Source: Liquidambar formosana
Lineage: Eukaryota; Streptophyta; Magnoliopsida; Saxifragales; Altingiaceae
DNA: 64,000 nt
Assembly (NCBI GenBank): GCA_039720395.1
Contig: CM077826.1
Span: 27,422,430 to 27,486,429, forward strand
Direction: 5' to 3'
The stretch's first letter is position 1. Every line of letters begins with the position of its first letter. The position numbers and the translations under genes are program-made. Positions 25,790 through 38,646 of this stretch are shown one piece after another. Below the pieces are notes generated by a model, which did not search any database, had not been told where the DNA came from, and worked only from the letters and a program-made list of their open reading frames with translations.

Positions 25790-27208
25790 ATTTATTTGAA
25801 TTTTTTATGTTTAAATCAATATTATAATATTTTGAATGAGTTACTATTACACAGACATGGTAGATGATAGTATCGATGAGGCAGAGGTAATCATTTTGCT
25901 GATGAAGATGAAAGTGAATCTTATATTTGTACCAGCAATATTTCTTGGGATTTTGTGCGCTACTGGGGAGCAACACTACCTTAAGTACATCTTGAAGAAT
26001 CGAGTGGATCATAGAATGGAATCATGAGTAGATAACATATGTTGCCTTCTACGTGAGGGTGATGGTGCATTTGTAATCAACTTAGAATGGATATGCAGAC
26101 ATTCAAACTTTTATGTTCCTTCCTTAGAACTTTTGGAAGATTAACTAACACAAAAAACATGTCTGTTGAGGAGAAAGTAGCAATGTTCTTGCATATCCTA
26201 GCTCACTATTTCAAGAATCGAGTAATTAACTTTCGATTTGTGAGGTCTGGAGAAATGATTAGTAGGCATTTCAATTCAGTACTAAATGCTGTCTTGAGGT
26301 TAGAGAAAATTCTATTCAAAACACTAGAGCCCATAACTGAAACATGCACTGAAAAAAGGTGGAGATTGTTTAAGGTAATTATTGGGGCTTTATTGTTATA
26401 AAATAATAATTACATTTTAATATCGTAAAGTGTTTCTTATTTTGTCTTTAAATTTTTAGAATTTCTTAGGAGCATTAGATGATACCTATATTGGGATGAA
26501 GGTCCTAGAGACTAATAAACCTCGTCATTGAACAAGAAAGGGTGAACTTGTGACTAATGTCTTGGGCGTGTGCTCTAATGACATACAATTCATTTATGTT
26601 TTACCGGGTTGGGAAGGTTTAGCGGTGACTCAAGGGTTTTAAGGGATGCTGTTAATAGGAGGCATGGTTTGAAGGTTCCTATTGGTGAGTTTATGTATAA
26701 ATGAAAAAAAATGTGTCCAAATGATTTAATTATTTGTTTGTATTCTAAACAAAAATTATCTTTGCATATACTAGGTTATTACTATCTTGAAGATGCGGGC
26801 TATACGAATGGTCAGGGGTTTCTAGCTCCATATGGACAAACTAGGTATCATCTGTCAGAATGGAGAGAAGGACGTGCACTAGCCATAGCTTAGGAGTTCT
26901 TTAACATGAAACATTCTTCAGTGCGTAATGTGATAGAGAGGTGTTTTGGGCTTCTCAAGCTACGTTGGGCTATTTTGAGGAGTCCTCTTTTCTATCCCAT
27001 GAAAATTCATTATAGGATCATTATAGCATGCTGCCTTATCCATAATCTTATCATAAAAGAAATGCCAGTAGACCCATTTGAGGAAAAATCAAATGCAATT
27101 GTGGGGAATGAAGTTGAGTTGTTGGGTGATCCAATCACCACTATTAAGGCATCTAATCAATGGATTGAATGGCAAAACAACCTAGCACAAGAAATGTTCA
27201 ATGAGTAG
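25790..27208 (+). pseudogene. PIF/Harbinger DDE transposase (HARBI1-like), broken
   Basis: N-terminal helical region: FLRTFGRLTNTKNMSVEEKVAMFLHI is cut into shorter matches by a stop upstream (TGA after HRMES, about 26027). The DDE domain follows. The first aspartate lies in NFLGALDDTYIG (about 26460-26490, after an intron-like gap). GWEG is followed by DSRVLRDA, readable only after a one-base frameshift (about 26610-26640). The second aspartate lies in YYYLEDAGYTNG (about 26780-26810), and the glutamate in NVIERCFGLLKLRWAILRSP (about 26925-26990). Further stops occur, for example at LAIA and in PRH. The three catalytic acids are preserved, so loss of function comes from stops and the frameshift. 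The frame ends at 27208. Confidence 0.85.
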
Positions 27209-27527
27209 AGGGCAAGTAGAAGGCAATGATACTTGTATTTTGAATAAACATTTTTCTGTAATAATTAGTACTTTAATTTGTTGGATAATACATCTCATAA
27301 AGGCATTTTTGGGACCACTTAAACTTGTAACATTTGGTAATGTTTCTTACTTGAATGGGGCTATTGATATCTGTTTTGTGTCTATTTGCAATTGTTCTTT
27401 CTATCACAATTTGTTTTGCACTTATTTTATTTTCTTTTATATTCTGATTTTCATATTGGTGTAATTTATTATGAATTTTTTTCTAATATATTTTTTTTGG
27501 TTTTGTATATCTCATATTGAATTAGGA

Positions 27528-30500
27528 ATGGAAAAAGGGGTCAAGTTCTCAAGTTAATGACAATGAAAGGGGGAAAAGTAGGGATCGATGAATATGGACA
27601 AGGAAGGAAGAAGACAACTTGGTGGATACATTAATGGAGCTAACTATCAAGGGTGGCATGAGATTTGACAACGGTACTTTTAAACCTGGGTATTTGACAA
27701 TGATAGAGAATGCACTAGCAATTACGTGTCCTAATTCTAGACTTAAAGCACATCCTCACATCGAATATTCTAAGATCAAAACCATGAAAAAGCCAAACAC
27801 ATTAGTGGTAGACATGCTTGGTAATAGTGGATTTGGATGGAATGAGACGTTGAAGTGTGTGGACTGCCTTGAAAACAATGTATGGGAAACTTACTTGAAG
27901 GTAAATACACATTTGTTCTTTTTTATCTATACTGCTAGCTGTCTAAATATAGAATAGCTTTATTGTTACAGTGTACTGAGTAGATGTGCTATTCATGTGG
28001 TCTATGCATAGATTCAATGTCATAGATTATGTGGAAATGGTTTGTTATATAAAATCAGATGGTTGCAAAACCAATTGGGTATTTTAATAAAAACACCAAT
28101 GCTAAAAGAATGAAACTCATTCAACTAAAATTTTAGCTTACTGTTATGAAATTGCTTTCTCTCATTGACTTCACCATGATTTTTTCTCGTGCTTGGCCCT
28201 GTGTTATTGTTCATTCATCTATGTATTGGTTACTCTCTAGGTCCTCATGATATTCTATTTTCAGTTTAAAAAGTGACAAGTCAATGCAATGATAATTTTT
28301 CTTAAACTACGTGTTTTATCAAACTCAGTCTATGTGTTAGGAAAATTGGAAATTTCAAATCATTTTATATATTTAGGAACAACTCTTCTTGGCATAGAAT
28401 TAGTCTTGTTGTTTTGCAAAAAGTTTTCAATATTGTTCAGTTTTGAGTAGTGTTTTTCTCACTGCATCATACCAAGTTAGAAGAAAAATATACAAAAGCT
28501 AGCTCCTCAATCTTTTATGTATTAGTCATAGCAGTAATTAAGATATTCCTTATTGAGGGAATGGGTTGCATTGCTGCTGGACTTCCTCTTTGTAAGTCAT
28601 TACTACTTCTTTACTACTTGGGATCAATGATTTTGCCCTGTTCCTTTGAGTGGTAGTCATGGTACTACCAATCTACCATGTAAGTACCAAATTTTTATTT
28701 TAAAAAATGAAGGAATAACCTAAATGCATCGAGTTGGGAAGGTTAGTGGATTGAAAAAAAGCCTAATTTGGGGTTTTCCCAACACATACAAAATCTATCT
28801 ATAGAAGTCAAGGGGCCATTTTTTACTTTGGATTAAGCTGATTTGCTCCATTTATTGTTTCTGTACTAGTTGGCCATGAGATTTCAAAAACTAGTCATTT
28901 TATTTTTTATTTTTTTAAAAAAATATTAGCTGTATAGCTTAGAAAATTGAAAGGATTTACATTTTATAAATCTAAATATCAACATATTTTCAAGGAAAGG
29001 TGTCAATGGGGACTAATTACTTTGACAAATCAGAAGCATAGAATTGAAAAAACAAATCTTAGAATTTTGCTTTAAGTCGAACTTAAGCAAAATCTAGAGA
29101 AAATTTTTGGACTATCCCTTTTTTCACCGTTGTTTGAGGGACCATTGAATAATATTTTGAGTCAATTACCAAACAAGAAAAAAATCTTGCTCTTGAATAA
29201 AATTAGTCTTCAGACCAAACTCCAAGACTTCATGTTATTCACCAATCTGGTTGCTCGGACTTGAAGAGTCCTAAAAAAATATCATAATTGAATCTAAATA
29301 ATCTTCGCCATAAAACATTAATGAAAATGTGAAATCTCTTGGGGATCTTGTATGAAAGCTAGAACACACTCTTTGTGATATAAGTGTCCTTAGAAATCAT
29401 GATGGCAGTAATCTATTTCCATAAATTCTTTCTACTTTTCCAAAGATAAATTTTACTATATGGAGGATTGGAGGATTACTTGTTCTAGAAAATATCAAAA
29501 TAATTATAACCTGCTTTAATGTAGATAAAGATATGCAAGGACTCTCGTCAATAAGATTTGGAAGATAATAGGAGAAACTTGGCTTTCATATTTTGTTTTC
29601 TATGTGTGTCTCTATGAGTTTCCTGTCATCTCCTTTAATTTTTTATTTAATACTGCTTCTTGTTGATTTATCCACTTTTCTTAATTGTTTGCCCAAAATT
29701 CTAATATCCTCTCTGCCACCCATGTTATTATTGTCATGTACTTCATGGTCCAATGTTCTTGGCTCTACTAAAATTCTGCATCATTATTAAGTCTTGCAAC
29801 TGAGCGAAGATTTTAACTGGAGGCTGTGTAGTTAGAGATTGGAGTTAGTTCCACCTTTGTGGAAGACTGATCATGTAGTTGAAAGAATTATTTAGCTGAA
29901 AGTTTATATCTATTATTTCTATTTAGGAGTACAATATATTGTGGAATAATTAATTTATGTGCATGTAGAGAGTTCCCAATGTTAAAGGTTTTAGGAACAA
30001 GCTGTTTCCTCACTATGAATACCTCGTACTAATCTTTGGAAAGGTTCGAGCAAATGGAAAGGGAGCTGAGACAGCTGTAAACATCCCATTTTCACCCCTC
30101 ATAAGTTCATGATAGCATTTGGTTAGGTTTAGAAGCATTTGAGAGTTTCTAAGTCTTAAAGGACACTTTTGCCCTTTTAAGCCTCAGGAGAGTAGTTCTT
30201 TATTGCATGCATATTTTTATCTCATTGTTGAATCCCATCAATTGCATTTAGTTTTTAGGATCATTTAGGATGTGTATGTCAAATTTGGTTCAATTCCAGA
30301 TAGGTTTGGATAGGTAATTAGAACTTTTGCGATTTAAAGGGCAATTTTGTCTTTCACTTCGTATACTTTCCAATTGACTCTGAAACTTGTTCTGGATTGT
30401 TCCATTGATCTTAAAATGATGAAATGAGTCTAATTAAAGTGCCAATTTAATTAATTGATAAGTTTTGGATTAGTTCACCATATTACCTTATCGCTAATTG

Positions 30501-33375
30501 ACTTTTTTTCGATTAACCGCCTTGTTAAAACCTAGCCACTTGACCGTGGTCAGGAATTTTTGGTCCAAGAATATTCTAAACTTATTTTACATTGAATCCT
30601 TGAAATTTGGCTTTTGAATAACTCAATTCTGAGTTAATTTGAAGAAGATATGGCCATTTTAAGTTAAAAACCCGAAATAAGTCAAAACCGGGTGAAACCT
30701 AAGCCAAGCCTCGGGTGACCGGTTCACCCAATTGGTCCAACCGGTTCACTTAACTAGTCACCCAAGCCCCACATCTATTTCTCCCTATTTTTAAAGATAC
30801 GCGTTTCTAGACTCTTTTACTCTGAATTTCTTCTTCCAAAAGTGTTTTAAACCTATTAAGAAGTGATTTTAAGCTGTCCAACATTTAAAGGAGTTAATAA
30901 TAGTCTTAGATTAGTTTTATGGTGAATTAATCTCAACCATTGGTTTATATGGTTCGTTGGCTATAAATAAAGGCTTATTCATCAACAATAGGGACTTTTT
31001 ACACTTCATATTCATAAGGAAGAGAGGGAGAACAAATTTGCACACATCCATACCACTTGGAGAGAACATTCTATTGCAATTTTAAAGAGGAACTAGAAGG
31101 CAATCAAGTCCAACAAGAAGGAAGAACGCAACGAAGACCCTTTGCTTTGTTGTAAGCTTCCTTACATCCTTATTCTCCATCTTCTATGGTTCTTTCTTCT
31201 TCTACCCCATTCTCTGCATAGTTATGGCTTAGTATTGAGTTAGGAATCATATATGCTCTATATTTTAGAGTGTATATGATTCATATGATGTGAAAATCAT
31301 GCTAGTGGAGTAGGGATTGTGAATTATTTGTTGGTAGGATAGTTTCTCTAGAATAGGGGTATGTTTACACAGAAAATTAGTTGATGTGTTTAGGTCATTT
31401 TCTCCTCATGGTTCAATTATATGCATGATTTTAAGCATCTTTTGTATTGGAAATTTTCTATGAAAACTTCATCTTCATGGGTGTATGGATGATTATTCTT
31501 TTAGAGGATAATTGTTGTCCTTAGAAGCTGAGGTTGTGCATAGGTGCTTTCTGGAATGTCTTTAAGTGCGTCATGAGTTTCTTTGCATTCTTACGTATAT
31601 ATTTTACTTAAGATATACGAAGAAATCATTCATGCGGAGTGATTTCCAAGTAAAATTATCTCAGGATAGTTTTTTCTTAAGAAAGCTCGCCGTAAGAATA
31701 CTAATTTCATATTTTTACATAAAATATTTACCTAATGCATCATATTAGATTTTATTTTCATGTTTTGGATTGTCATATGATATTTTCATCATAATAGTTC
31801 ATATTTGGCATGTTTTTGATAGTTTTATGCATGATAGTAAGTCTAAGGCATATAAGAGCATATTAGGGTTTTGTCTTTCTTTCGATTTTCGTTCTTTGCA
31901 TGATTAGCGGCATGTTTAGAGATGTTTAGTATTCTTTCCATATTTGATTTAGTCTTTCTAATGATGATTTGAGCATGAATATGTTTGGTTTGGGCATAAT
32001 AATTGTCATATAGCATAAATGGGGTGAGTTCTCAATATTTTGAGATGTTTGGCATATAGTAAGTTAGTTCATGATGAGTTGGTTATAAATTGTTCTCTTC
32101 TCCCCCCTTGGGTTATTTTCTTTGCTTTGAACTATGATTCTTAAGTTTCTTACTTTTCTAAAACTTTTTATTGAATAAGAATTCTATCTCAAATTCTATC
32201 TTTTTCTCAAATTCCTTTCTTGAAAATTCTTCTTTTTTTTGTTTAATTTTTAACCTCTTCTTTTTGTTAAAAAGGAAACTTAGGGTTTATAGTTCATTGT
32301 AAAGAGAGTAACCCCTTCTCAATCGAACTATGTAGACTTTGATCCTTACATCTTTGCATGTGGGGTATGTAGGCGCTCATTTGATGTTCAAGTCCACCTT
32401 AGGATACTAAGTATCCTAGGTTTTCTTTTCTTTTCTTTCTTTTATTCTCTATCTCTCTCTCTATTGCTTTCTATATCTCTTCTTGTTCTTTCATGGATGT
32501 TTATGGATGTTTTATGAATGTTTATGGATAAATGGATGGTTATGGATGATTCTTTACATATGCATGGTGACTAATTAGGAAGTGATTGAAATAACCCATA
32601 TAAATTAAAAGACTCATTTTGGGGTGATGTGGGTGCCTATAGGAAGTTTCTTAGAACCTTCCCACATCATAACTTAGTCTTCGAATCCTCTCTTGTTTTG
32701 TTAAGACTTGCCTTTCCTTTATCGAAATCAATTTGTTTTGTTTTCAAAGATTTCCTTTAAAACTATTTTTATGGTTTTCCTATTTTCCTTAAAAAATGAG
32801 GTGGCGACTCCTTGTTTGTTTTGTTTTTGTGAACCTTTAACAATAGATTTTTATTTATTAAATTTCTACACTTTTTAAAAGGAGCCGATCAAAAACAGTG
32901 GTTCACAACAGCTACTGATTATGTAGAGAAGCTAGATGATTTGTCAGCGCAAGATGATGATGATAAGAAGATGAAAGGGTAGGATGATTTGGATTTATTA
33001 ATGACTCAACCTCCTTCAAATAAGGCAAGTGGTAGCAAAAATCCTAGGAAAAGGACTAAAAGTGATGGACGGAATTCAGGATTACAAGAAATGGCACAAC
33101 AATTTGGGTGCTTTCTTCAGGATAATAAAGAATAAATGGTTATGTTGGCAGGTTGAATCGGAAAAACTGATGACATAGCTGAGTAAAAGGCTACAGTGAT
33201 AGATGAGCTAAAGAAGCTAGACTACCTTGGCATCAGGGATCGACTTACAGTAGCACATGAGATTGCTCATAACCAGGACAGTGTTAATCTCTTCTTTCGC
33301 ATGGATATAGATGAGAGAGTTGAGTATGTTGATATGGTGCTTTGAGGTGATCTGAGAAATAGTGCTTCAGGGTAA
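27528..33375 (+). pseudogene. Myb/SANT-like DNA-binding protein of the Harbinger element, interrupted by a solo LTR
   Basis: Exon 1, 27528-27900, holds the trihelix-like Myb domain (WTRKEEDNLVDTLMEL, KPGYLTMIENAL, FGWNETLKCVD). Exon 2 starts at 29969 after a 2.07-kb intron and reads RVPNVKGFRNKLFPHYEYL and FGKVRANGKGAET. It is split at codon level by the solo LTR at 30076-32907; downstream of the duplicated ACAGC the frame resumes as TDYVEKLDDLSAQDDDDKK and ends at 33375. Stops lie at about 27589 and several sites after 32970. This is the usual second gene of PIF/Harbinger elements, thought to help the transposase bind DNA and enter the nucleus. Confidence 0.8.
30076..32907 (+). mobile_element. 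Solo LTR 'A2' (2832 bp) inside the Myb-like gene
   Basis: Begins TGTAAACATCCC and ends GGTTCACA, flanked by a perfect 5-bp duplication ACAGC at 30071-30075 and 32908-32912. Promoter sense is plus: CTATAAATAAAGG lies at about 30961. It shares with A1 (inverted) GGTGGCGACTCC (about 32801-32812), the GTGGGTGCCTATAGGAAG block (about 32628-32646), ACTATGTAGACTTTGATCC and TATGTAGGCGCTCA (about 32327-32380). A CCGGTTCACC-rich repeat lies at about 30720-30750. No internal domain and no coding capacity. Confidence 0.88.
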
Positions 33376-34651
33376 TCTTTAGACTTGTGTCATTTTCATT
33401 ATTTTGAGTAAGATGGATACATGTTATTCAAGTACTTTGATTACTTTGGGCTGTTGTTTTAATATTTGCAGCAGGATATTGAATACTTGCATGTTATTCA
33501 AGTACTGCATAGCTGTTTTCATCTCTTTCTGGTAGTCAAGTTTCTTATTGCCAATGCCATAACTTGAATGACACATGCAGGAGATTGAAAAGCCTTTTAT
33601 GGTTGCATAGGGTGTTTTAGGCCCAAAATTGATATCGTTAGATGATCTAACTATACGGTTGATCTAACTATACGGTTCTCGTGTCTATGTTTCTTTACCA
33701 TTTAAATAAATGCAATAGATTTTCTTTTGAAGTCAAACCAATAGGGTTAGATTATATCAATTATATCTGACAAGGATATTTATAGGTTTTACTGTTTTAC
33801 TGGAACCTTTTGAAGTTTAGGATCAATATCTAAATTATAATAATTTGTTGGTTTTGATGGGCTTTGAATGCTTTTGAAAGTGATTATTTTTTAGAAAAAA
33901 ATTGGCTTGAAAACCATCATTGGTGTGTTCCAATGTAGTTTTCCTACTTTTGCACTATATAACAACATCTCAATGACTTTATATAAGGTTACTAATTGTG
34001 TGAAAGTAATTATAATATAATTTATAATTGTTAATTGTTAAGCCAAAATAAATATGTATCTAAAGTTGGGTTGGGCTGCTCCAATTCTAGTCTTATCCCA
34101 TCCAAATCTCAACCTTGAGCCTCAAATATTATAAACATATCAGCTTTGTAATAATTGGTTCAATTTTTTGTATTTTTTTTTTTAAAAAAAAAGCATAATT
34201 AATGCATTTGATTAATGAAATTAAGGGCATTTTTGAAATAAAAAAGAAAAATGTCCATTATCCAAAGTAACAATATAACATATCAAACATTGGATGGATG
34301 ACATAATTATATCCTGCATTATATCCTGACATCTACCAAACAAAGGGGATGGGATAGGCAAGGATAGGAAAGGATATAGTTATCCAAGAGGAGAGCATAT
34401 CCCACTTAATCCTATGCAATCCAGACCTTATATCCAGCGTACCAAACGAGGCCTGAAGTTATATATTTCAAGGAATTTATTAGCACAAGACAACGAAGAT
34501 TGAAAAGTAGATTTCTGAATAGCACTGAGTGCAAATTTTCTTCGATTGAAAAATTATGTCTTTCCTTGTACTTTGCTACGATAAAATTGAGATATTATCT
34601 TTTGCCAAGAAATGTTATTGTGTTCTCTAAATTCAACTTAATTGAATATAT

Positions 34652-35279
34652 TGATGGAACCAAATACAGATTTTACCTCAAAAATAGTGAAGTATATAAA
34701 ATTAGGTTGAGTTGAGGTGCGGACTAGGTCGCTCTCTTTAAGACAGTTAGAACCACTACGGTTATATTCTGGTGCAATAGCTTCTACTATCACGCCACCT
34801 CCAGGATACAGCAGCTCAGCTGCTTTAACTCCTATAATTTGCACAATTAGAGAAGAACAAACTTCTCCCAACACCCTACTTTGCCCAATCCATAAAAATA
34901 TCATTCTCAAAGAAAATATGTGTATTATCTATTAGTATTCTCTTCTCAAGCAATTTATATATTCCATACATATATAGCTAATAGGAAAAGATAGAGTCTC
35001 ATCCGACCATGTAATAATATACCATCTCAAACGGCACAATCAATAATGTTAGATTTAAAGCCTTAATGACCATTAACTCTACCTCAAACAGTTAGTAACA
35101 GTCCATCTCATCATCTCTTGTAACTTCCACAATCAAGAGGAGTACACGTGCAACCCAACCGCTCCAACAATGAAGTCTAGTAATAGGTACACAAGTTACA
35201 AAGCCATTGAATTTCAATGGTCACATAAATAATCAAAATATATTATTAAAAATATTATTTTTATCAAAATAATCCAGCA
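34652..35279 (-). repeat. Left (3') LTR of the LARD-like element
   Basis: 628 bp, aligned end to end with 38013-38646. Shared landmarks are CCAAATACAGATTTTACCTC, CATCCGACCATGTAATAATA and CGTGCAACCCAACCGCTCC. Confidence 0.88.
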
Positions 35280-38012
35280 ATCCCCCACTTATTTTAATAA
35301 AAATAAATTTAAAATAATACCACTATGTAAAATAAAACTTTGGGCAAAGGTAGGACTTCATGCATCATGAGGGTAGCAATGCCTTGAAACCCTCACTTAG
35401 TGTCTCAGCAATTCCCGTGTTAGAGTCAAAGTGGACTAAGCCTTGAAACTAAGACTATTTGGGGATACATAAAATCACGTCACACACGTCATTCAAGATG
35501 TCTCCATACAAGTTTCATAAGTTAGCACATTACGGCTATATGCTTAATCCCAGCTTTCATGAGCGTTCTAGAGAATTAGCCCAATTTTCATAGGAAGCGG
35601 CCTCACTTCCACACTCATATAAGTGAGTTTATCAAGGATGCTCCCATAACTCTAACATCCCCACCCATAAAGGCTATAGAACTCATTAAAAGAAAATTTC
35701 AACCTCTAAATCGTTATAAGATCATATGCACCACACCATAGGGATAAACTATCAGGTTTATACATTATGCATGTCCAGATTGTTATAAGATCATAATTCG
35801 TTTAGCTCTTTAACCTAGTTCTTGGGATCTCCATTTCTTAGGTAAGGTATCCTCATAAGCGATTTAAATTATCTTTGGGCTTAAATCTCATGCCCCTCGA
35901 TGTATGCCAGATCATTTTCTCAAGTCAAAGAATTAGCGTGCAAGATTATCACGTGATTTCACATAATCAATATTTGTTAAGCCATTGCTCAAATATCATC
36001 TTCATAGATCTGGCCCACTACAATATTAGTGGTCTACTCTGCTAATCGCAGTAGTACTATCACGATCATATCATATTATATCATATCATCATATAGCAAG
36101 ATAGGTGGTACTAGTATATCCCACATAGATATCTCAAATATAGAATCAAATAACCAAACTGCTTCTTCATTGGCGGAGGCTAGAGTTATAAGCTCTATGG
36201 TGGACTTTCAAATAAATATCTCCACCTACTAATATAAATACATAGCCAGTGGAAATCACAAAATCACTGTTAAAAGTACAATGGGATATCTCTTATATAA
36301 CCCATGAAAAAATCTCAAGAATCATTTGTTCACAAATCTGGACCCCCACTATCTCTAGATTTAAAAAGACATATCCTCATCTGCAATGTAAAATTTTTTT
36401 ATGTTCTCTAAAAATAAGAGATCAACACATTATATATATTGAGAAGAATTATATAACTCAAAGTATTTTTTTCATTAAAGTATGCCCCCATAGCTCAAAA
36501 TATAAAAATTTATTAGGAATCACAATCAACTAGGCATAAATAGTGTACTTGTCTATCACATCACTTGCATGCATACTAATAAATCAATACATTAGTAGGT
36601 CCTCAAACCCATCCCATCAGCCACATATGAAAAATTTTAGTAAGATAACAAGAGATATGATTCTGGGAGCACAATTTTGCAACTTATGCAATAGAATATT
36701 GGCTCAAAATAGCTCACTACAAGCAGAGCCAATATGATTGAGCTTCTAATAAGGTGGATCAACTAGGATTGATAGCAATTATCAAAATTCAAACATATGG
36801 CCAATATATATATATATATATATTCATAAAAAAAGAGTGAAAACATCTATGTCTGACCTTCATTGTAATTTACTTTACAGATAATAGTAACTAATAGCTT
36901 TCAACCAAAGAATAACAACATAATGAACGCATTATAACAGAAGGCATGAAATCATAATCCACAAACCATAATTATTTCTTCTAACGATCAAAATCTTCCG
37001 TCTACTATAACATGCATCGATTCTCACGTTAGAGTATGCCATCACAATTCAAAATAGAAAATTTTTAATTTTTAATTGATGCGTTCTCACATGCAAGATT
37101 TATATTCAAAATTTATTAAATAATTGAATCATCCAACTAGACAAATTTTTTGAAAATTGTAACATGAACCAAAAAAAAAAAAAAAAAAAACTATGTATAA
37201 AAAATCTAAGCTGTAAATATACGCTGAAATAACGTGATCACAAATATTTGTGGCAAGATTTTCTCAAATCTTTGTGAGGCAAAAGCAATGATTTTATCGA
37301 AAACGAAGTTCCCAAAAACTCAAGGAATTCCCTTAAAACTAGGACAAGCAATGATGTTTTATTTTTTATTTTTTATTTTTTTTAAATTTCAGAGTGCCTT
37401 GTGTCTCCAAAAATACTCATATTCCAACCTTTCAAAATCACCACAAAATTACAAAGATGAGCCACGCATGCACCATCAACACAAAATTCTAGGCTAGATT
37501 TCAAATTTGACTACCAACCTAGAAAAGGCGCAATAGTAGTTATAATATTTACCAATTGCTTAGCTGGTAGCCACTACAACTACAAGTATATAATATGAAC
37601 GAATATACACATGTGGATATGTATATATTTTCCAGCAATCTGTAGAACATATTGTATTATTACATATAGATATATGTAGGTAGGCATTTAAATAGAATGA
37701 CATACCAAATCACCTTTTAGCTTTTGCCATTCAGTGAATGAATTTCTATTCACAACTAAAAACTACTTGTGGAATAATTTAAAATCAAGCTCTCAAATTA
37801 CCATTACCAAATTTTCTCGGATTCTCAAAAGTAAACTCATAAGACTTTCAATTTGGCTACTTTAAATCTCCTTGTGCAAAGTAGGCATTGGAAAGTTACA
37901 AGAAGAGAACTACTTGTACAATCATGGGTTTTTATCTTATTTATTTATTTTTTATTTTTTTCAAGGGATCAATAACAACACTTATATTTTTAATGGCTAA
38001 CCGTTTTAAAAT

Positions 38013-38646
38013 TGATGGAACCAAATACAGATTTTACCTCAAAAATAGTGAAGTACATGAAATTAAGCTGAGTTAAAGCGCGGACTAGGTCATTCTCTTT
38101 AAAATTGTTCGTGTCACTACGAGTATATTTCAGTGCAGTAGCTTCTACTAGTACGCCGCCTCCAAGATACAACAGTTCAACCTTTTGCTGTAACTCCTCT
38201 AATCTACACAATCAAAGAAGAAGAAACTTCTCCCAACACCCTACTTTACCCAATCCATAAAAATATCTTTCTCAAAGAAAATATGTGTATTATCTATTAG
38301 TAGTCTCCTCTCAAGCAATGTATATATTCCACACATACGTAGCTAATAGGAAAAGATATAGAGTCTCATCCGACCATGTAATAATATACCATCTCAAACG
38401 GCTAATCAATAATGCTAGATTTAAAGCCTTAATGACTAGTAACTCTACCTCAAATGGTTAGTAACAGTCCATCTCATCATCTCTTGTAACTTCCACAATC
38501 AAGAGGAGCAAACGTGCAACCCAACCGCTCCAACAATGAAGTCTAGTAATAAGTACCATAAGTTACAAAGACATTGAATTTCAAAAGTCACATAAATAAT
38601 CAAAATATATTATTAAAAATATTATTTTTATTAAAATAATCCAACA
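38013..38646 (-). repeat. Right (5') LTR of the LARD-like element
   Basis: 634 bp copy of 34652-35279, with scattered substitutions and small indels. Confidence 0.88.

Larger units (their letters stand above)
23025..34453 (+). mobile_element. PIF/Harbinger DNA transposon with transposase and Myb-like genes (about 7.0 kb without nested inserts)
   Basis: Terminal inverted repeats are easily read: left GGCCTTGTTTGGTACGCTGG, right (reverse complement) GGCCTCGTTTGGTACGCTGG. Similarity extends through about 45 bases (GATATARGGTCTGGAT) and more weakly beyond. GGCCTTGTTTGG-type ends are typical of plant PIF/Harbinger elements. The 3-bp flanks are CGA (23022-23024) and TGA (34454-34456), a target duplication with one mismatch. 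Both genes of an autonomous element are present in + orientation, a DDE transposase (about 25790-27208) and a Myb/SANT-like protein (27528-33375), and both are broken. The element sits in the RNase H-proximal part of the gypsy host and was later hit by a MULE (23862-25455) and a solo LTR (30076-32907). Confidence 0.88.
34652..38646 (-). mobile_element. Non-coding LTR retrotransposon (LARD-like), 3995 bp
   Basis: Two direct repeats of about 630 bp, 34652-35279 and 38013-38646, both begin TGATGGAACC and end AATCCARCA. A perfect 5-bp duplication TATAT flanks the element (34647-34651 and 38647-38651). Just inside the left LTR, the minus strand reads AAATAAGTGGGGGAT, a polypurine tract, so the element runs on the minus strand with the left LTR as 3' LTR. 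Next to the right LTR the minus strand has CGGTTAGCCATTA, perhaps a badly decayed initiator tRNA-Met primer site. The 2.7-kb internal region has no recognisable gag, pol or other protein. It inserted within the RNase H codons of the gypsy host (LIEY / LSRLLL). Confidence 0.85.

Noticed and set aside
34652..38646. Segmental duplication explaining the two 630-bp direct repeats
   Set aside because: TG...CA ends, a TATAT target duplication and an adjacent polypurine tract identify the repeats as LTRs of one element.
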